From assembly GCA_951799445.1 (NCBI GenBank), contig OX637287.1:4154001-4218000 (forward strand): a stretch of 64,000 bases of DNA, read 5' to 3'. Position numbers and translations under genes: made by a program. The stretch comes from Pseudisothecium myosuroides. Taxonomy: Eukaryota; Streptophyta; Bryopsida; Hypnales; Lembophyllaceae. Every line of letters begins with the position of its first letter. Position 1 is the first letter of the stretch. The notes under the pieces were generated by a model. That model worked only from the letters and a program-made list of their open reading frames with translations, was not told the origin of the DNA and searched no databases. Positions 58,522 through 64,000 of this stretch are shown here, piece after piece.

Positions 58522-61464
58522 TTCAATTACCTTAGTTGAACCTCACTTGGGATTAATTTGTTGACTCTTTGCAACAGAAGTTGGTCAAGGAAAGAATCCA
58601 CACTTCGGTGGCACGTTTCAGACAAACAATAAGGGAGCCGACCCATTTCCAATCAGCCACCCATTTTCGTTAGTTAGACTGCTTAGTTTCCGATTAGTTG
58701 GTGGTTTTATGTGAAAGCTCACGCAGATATTTGTAAGCAGGAGCAGTACAAATATCAGGGAGGTGTCTCGGGAGGTGTAAATTGAAAGCCTAGAATGATC
58801 ACTAGATGTACATTGGAGGCTACAATTATCACGTGCATTGAAGCATTGTCAATTTTGTAACCAACCTATGGTTGGAAATAAGGTAACCTATATAATATAA
58901 AGAGGTTGAACAGAATCTTCATGAAAAAAATTCATGGTAATTTTGTTTTGGAGGAAAAAAATGTTCAAAAATATGAAGTCCTTCATAAATCTACTTCTCT
59001 AAACGGGAAAAAAATTCCCCTCTCTATACCCATACACCAAATATGTTGAATTGCTTAAGTGATCGGAAATGGGTCGTCTCCCTAACCAATCAAAAAGTTT
59101 TGGAAGATCCAAAGTTTTGAACTCTGTTTCAATGCAACATTGGGATGTCACATTACACTTCAACCAAAATAGACTACATAGAATAGTGAAATTAGGTTGC
59201 TTCCTACTAGTTTCTCAACATTTGATAATATATAATTATTAATTGTTATTGTACAGGAATGCACTACTTTTGAATTAGATATAGTTGTAATTGGGACTCG
59301 TGAACTTCCATGTGTTCAAATGGATATATATTGAAACCTCTCATAATGCAAATTCCCTACTTGCGTAACTAACTGGAGTTCTTTATTTGCATACTCCTTA
59401 TGTGCATAAAGTCTACTACTCAAACCATCAATGGAGCTGATTATGTTAGACATCACTAATTTCTTAGATGAGCAACCAAATTGAACCAATCAAATACTAT
59501 TATTATACATATGAACATGTTTAATTAATTGACCTTTGGCACTGGAGCTTCTTTATGTCCATATAGCTAAAAAATACTCCCCACCATTCCCAGTAGTGAG
59601 GGAAGTTTGATTGTATCTATAAAAATAGTTGTTGATTTCAATGGCTTGTAAAGTAACTTTCCTGGAATAAGGCAATCTAATTAGTCGGGTAACCTAATTT
59701 CACTATTTAGTATATAGTAATTACATCTGAGGTAGGACAAACCTTTTCTGGAGCCCTACTTTCTGACCAAAATCAAGCTCTTTATGATTCAAATTTAGTG
59801 AAGTCCATTAACCTTTTGAGACATTGATGGACTCTCATCTGCAGAATTCATACTTTTTGAAGAATGGTTTTAGCATGTGTCTAGGGACACTAATAGGAAG
59901 CTACTACCTTTCACTTCAAATATTTATAAAAAAAATTAAAATCAATTTTAAGATAAAAAATTTCCACTAAGTTTTTCCTCCATTAGCTAATCAAAACAAA
60001 TTAATTAGCTATGACTCTTGATAACAAAAGTAGGCAAATTTCTTAAAGTCATGGAAATAGGTTTTGTTTCATTATTTGTGCAACATATCTAAATACAACT
60101 TCCCAAATCTTGCATAATGATTTTGAAAATATACCTACAAAACATCATAATTTATATCAATTGTAGATCATCCACCGCTAAAATTCTAAAACCTTATAAC
60201 TTTTGTATATGATATCTAGATAATATATTTTTTGGTGCATTCAAATCCTCTTATTATTTACTAATAAGAATATTTAGACTTTTTGATGATTTTAATCATT
60301 TCAACCATATTACTTTGATTGACCATCTAAATTTTTGTTTAAAATATACACCCTCTAAATATAAGAGCCTAGGGTTGAATTTGGATACACTTATAACAAC
60401 ACTTTGTAAATTCATATTTTATTTATACGAGTCCAAAAAATACATTTGAACACTATCTAGAATCCTCTTTCAATTGCAAAAAGAATTAACAAGAATCAAA
60501 ATCATTTAATTATAGAAACCATACTTGAATGTTTGTTTAGACAATTATAATTGCTATTATATAAAAGCATCTTTGGCACTATGTTAATACTTCATCTATA
60601 CTTCATTGACACCAAAAACAACAAGGCACTTGCTTAAAAGGCCACTTGTTTAATCCGCCCATGCAACTTATTATTGAACGTCCAACCAATTGCAGGTCTT
60701 GTAGGATGCAGAAACAAAAGGTATCATCATCATTTGTTATAACAACTTATTTATTGTAGATGAAACAAAAGTTAAAAGCATCCTGAATAGTTTTGCAAAT
60801 AAATCCACTTCCGCATTTTTTGGGTGAAAATTGCACAATTAATATTCAGATCCACCAAAAAGTTTTTGTTAGCATTATAAAATCTATATTTTTGTTAGAT
60901 TTGGCAAATAAGCTTTTCCTTATACAAACAATTAATTGGATTAGCAATGTTGGAGGTTCACCCCATGAGACTTGTAAGTGGATGGAAGTCTAATTAGCAC
61001 GTTGCACAAATGGGAGAAACAAAGAATTCATCTTCCAAAACATTAACTTTGAGAATCTGAGATGAATTTTTGGCAAACCACTAGTGATACTGGCAAAGAG
61101 GTTGTTTTTTGAAGGGACTAAGGATGGACCTCCGTATACAAAATTGGCCAAAATTTGTAGAAAAGTCAAAAGATTTTCCAGAATTCTATAGAAAAGTGTA
61201 CAATATTTGCAAAAGGAGAATCTAAATTGTTGGCTAGCAATATTATAGGGAAAGACACATGAAAAATAGGGGAGGCAACTTTATAACCTCCATAAAACTA
61301 ATTTTAACATTGGACTTGAATTTTTTGTTGGCTTTTAGTTTGACAACAAGACAAAGCTACTCCTAAACTGTAGTTGCTCATTACTTATATAGAAGTGTAA
61401 TTATCATGATTGAGAATAGACTCCTCATGTATGCCAACTACTTTGAGTGTTGGAGTTAAAAGCA
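58522..61464. other. AT-rich intergenic DNA
   Basis: No gene, repeat family or RNA gene recognised in nearly 3 kb; only short low-complexity frames. Confidence 0.4.
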
Positions 61465-61620
61465 CTTGTGGCCTTGGCTCAATGGCTTTGGTTTTGGCAC
61501 ATTGGTGAAGTGGTCATGAATTCAAACATGTATATTATTTAGTGGGGTGTTTACCACCGTATTCTTCCCAAATTATGGTGGAAGGTCAAATGACCTCGTC
61601 GTGGAAAAAATAACATGTTA
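61465..61620 (+). mobile_element. SINE remnant with tRNA-like head
   Basis: A box A-like TTGGCTCAATGGC at 61474-61486 is followed 44 nt later by a box B-like GAATTCAAACA at 61518-61528. This is the spacing of an RNA polymerase III internal promoter in tRNAs. The surrounding words are typical of tRNA-derived plant SINE heads. The 3' limit is uncertain and no tail or target duplication was confirmed. Confidence 0.5.
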
Positions 61621-62575
61621 GTTCTATATAAGCTCTACCTTTCAATAGAATCATCAAGGATGGAATTTGCCATTTATATCCATAAAGCTTAGATAGTTGA
61701 GCCATTCTCAACAAACGCTTCATCCATGTTGGTCATTTAGAAGAGAGTTACCTTTCTTCTAGTTGGAGTTATTTTTTTCTTATCTTTATAAACAATATGG
61801 ATGTTGACAAAAATAATTCCGATTCCATGAAACTTAAAAATTGTTTTTCAATTTTACCTCTACATGGAAGTCTACCTTCTAAGAGAATCAGGAGTTTATC
61901 ATCCAAAATTGGGTATCAATGCACTAGTTTTACGAGCATCCTTAATAGGACTAGTATGTTGACTGTCCGTCCAAATATAATTCAAAAATTTCATTATTTT
62001 ATAATTATAATTTGAAATTTCTATCATTAGAAGCACATTCAAAAAATACTTTGGTTGGGTACCCAAAATCTCACTGGACAAAGAAAACAAATTGCTTTAA
62101 AAGACAAGAACTATAGAGGTGTTGGCAAATCTCATGTACCCATAGAAAATGTGACCCATTGCATTCCAAAATGCCATATGCCGGCCAAATTTTGCTTTGA
62201 TAAGCATGACTTGTCAACACCTCTAAATTTTTTGTCTTTCAGTATGTTTTTGAAGTGGTTTATTTTCATTGTTCAATATCTAAATTTGAAATTTCGTGTA
62301 CCTATTCAAAGTACTTACTTTTGAATGTGCACTTCCAATAATTGAAATTCCAAGTTCTAATTCTAATTCTAAAGCAGTACAAAGTTAGAGTTTAAATTTG
62401 GTGGATCTACTGTATATACTGGTCCCATTAAGGATGCCCTCTACCACTCACTGCTGGAGATGCCCCTCCTGAATGAAACGGTAAACTGCCCGGTCTCTTT
62501 GTGAATATCAGTCGGGTCAGAACCAGCCAACCAGGTGCCCGGTGGGCAGAGGAGGGCTATTAAAGTGCATCCTGC
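61621..62575. other. AT-rich intergenic DNA
   Basis: No gene recognised. Short frames at 61797-62015 and 62055-62324 have no family features. Confidence 0.35.
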
Positions 62576-62650
62576 TGAGGGGAGTGGCCCATTGGTCTAG
62601 AGAAATACACTATGTGATCCGTCTACCCTGAGACTCCCACTCCATTGGCT
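62576..62650 (+). mobile_element. Possible second SINE/tRNA-like relic
   Basis: GTGGCCCATTGGTCTAGAG at about 62584 fits box A and the D-arm of a tRNA. About 40 nt on, CCTGAGACTCCCACTCC could be a damaged box B and acceptor, pairing loosely with GGGGAGTGG at the start. It is too damaged to be a functional tRNA gene. Boundaries are approximate. Confidence 0.35.
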
Positions 62651-62911
62651 GACTCCTGGACCGACTTGATAGAATTATTCATCATTTCCAAATTGGAGGA
62701 AGGCCTGCCTGTATCAATAATAAAGTTGTAACTGAAAGGCATCCTGACTCAACAACAGACCTAGAGAGCGACACGAACTCACCTTGGAATGCTGACAATC
62801 ATCCACGTGTGCGTGCGTACGTTCATCCATAATATCATGAATTTTCATTGAAATACTAGTGGTCGAATATTTTCTGGAAAGAGATTCGAGCATTTTCATC
62901 CACATTACATA

Positions 62912-63141
62912 TTAACCCTTGAAGGATGAAGGGGTGACCCTCCAAATAATCCTTTTGCATTACCGTGTAAATCATTGGCTAACAAAATTGCAAAAGCGTT
63001 CACTGGAAGTCAAGCTACTGTAGAAGATCTTCCCATTTCACAACAAATTCCGAGGATGAATAATTGCATTTCTGTCCTACATAGTTTGATTCTCTGTCAT
63101 CCATCGGCCATAGAATGGCTGCGTCGACGTTTAAGGGTTAA
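62912..63141 (+). mobile_element. CTTAACCCTTAAA-family MITE, copy 2
   Basis: Full-length relative of 58295-58521 in the opposite orientation; ends TTAACCCTTGAAGG and GTTTAAGGGTTAAGG. Its right end touches or overlaps by about 2 bp the start of the GGTAGTATG-family element at 63140, forming a composite block. Confidence 0.85.
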
Positions 63142-63550
63142 GGTAGTCTGCTCTAACAGTGAGCGGCCTCTTCAAATCGATCTTATATTTAGGTCTGAAA
63201 TGGACATTAGGTGGTCCTTAAATGGACCTCTCAAGTCATTGAGAGAATCGAGAGAAAAGTGTTATTTATTACAAGAGCCAATCATTGGCCTTCATTTACT
63301 CAAATCACTTTAGAAGTTGCAAGTGGTCGGATTTTGGAAGACCTAGGGTCACAAATAGGTGCCTACAACATTTTTTTTTTGAAAATTCATAAGTAATTCA
63401 AAAATGATTCAAAAAATATGAAACCACTTGTGTTGTGTTCTGCATCCATTTTTCTTTCTCTGAAAAATGATCCAAAAATATTTCTATTCATGGAAACTTG
63501 TGAAAAAGGCAGACCAGCCCTTAAATGGTCGCTTTTAGAGCATACTACTT
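63140..63550 (-). mobile_element. GGTAGTATG-family MITE, copy 2
   Basis: Inverted relative of 39576-39986 across about 410 bp. Ends are AAGGTAGTCTGCTCTAACAG and CTTTTAGAGCATACTACTTT. Identity by eye is high (roughly 85-90%). It abuts a CTTAACCC-family MITE on its left. Confidence 0.85.
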
Positions 63551-64000
63551 TACCTGCGGGGTTTTTGTGTTCAAGTAAGGTAGAGGTACCTATTTTGGAC
63601 ATACCCCTACAATGACTTTATAGGGTGATCTATTGTGGACAACAATTCAGGATGCATTGTTCATTGAAAAAAATTCTTTGTCTGTATTTTTTTGTTGACT
63701 TAATTAATCTCTCTTCCCTCTTGGCTTAGGAAGAAGTGCCAAAGCTAATTGTAATGGGTGAGTCTATGAAACCGGAATGGGTCCGGATGAAAAATCCACA
63801 TTTATATTGAATAAAATATTCATTTTTGGATTTTTTTTTCTTCTAGTTTATATGTTATCCAGGTTTTTTTTTGTGTTCAAGTAGCTAGTGCCAACATGAG
63901 GTAAAAGTACGTCTCCAAAAAATTTGATTGATCTTGAATGCACCAATGATACTATAGAATACTTGCAAGTTCAACTTTCATGTGCCAAATTGAATTTTTT
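63551..64000. other. AT-rich DNA at the window edge
   Basis: No feature recognised before the window ends. Confidence 0.4.

Noticed and set aside
1..64000. CRISPR array, bacterial operons, riboswitches or rRNA
   Set aside because: None seen; the spliced genes and plant transposons show this is eukaryotic nuclear DNA.

Overview
This is nuclear DNA of a land plant. The coding genes have short introns (about 170-330 bp) with GT-AG borders, long 5' leaders and plant-type families: an NCoR/POWERDRESS-like SANT protein, a B3-domain protein and an acid-lipase-type secreted lipase. They sit in AT-rich DNA full of plant DNA transposons (En/Spm-CACTA with DUF4218/DUF4216, many MITEs) and at least one solo LTR. 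The layout and divergent protein sequences suggest a seed-free plant such as a bryophyte, but the window alone cannot fix the species.

Layout. 1-2.5 kb is intergenic. 2.5-14.2 kb holds a large plus-strand gene: CpG-rich promoter, long leader and nine coding exons (about 2,550 residues, three SANT/Myb-type domains, polyglutamine exons) for an NCoR-like co-repressor scaffold. 14.2-25 kb is a repeat-rich gap. It contains a minus-strand CACTA transposase fragment (DUF4216), an unrecognised broken ORF split by a 153-bp En/Spm-ended MITE, a ~176-bp tandem array, a 1.07-kb foldback and a related 715-bp element.

25-37 kb is one degenerate CACTA transposon. It carries a minus-strand TNP1-like gene and a divergently oriented plus-strand TNP2-like gene, and has been hit later by two copies of a CATTAG-ended MITE and by a 2,119-bp solo LTR with a 4-bp target duplication. 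37-45 kb is gene-poor with more MITEs and an unrecognised broken minus-strand gene.

45.2-53.1 kb is a second genic island: a B3-domain gene, then a rearranged partial copy of the NCoR-like gene with kilobase-scale deletions, then a complete secreted lipase on the minus strand, then a second copy of the B3 gene's upstream region without its coding sequence. This island and the 4-14 kb locus are linked by segmental duplication. 53-64 kb is mostly non-coding, with three related MITEs, a second MITE family in inverted orientation to a copy at 39.6 kb, two tRNA-like SINE heads and a short hairpin.

The three intact genes have unrelated jobs: chromatin co-repression, DNA binding and lipid hydrolysis. 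They are linked here by duplication history rather than pathway. I found no convincing new multi-gene system. The most informative structures are the gene-fragment duplication, the nested transposon stack with exact frame-restoring insertion sites, and the foldback and MITE families.
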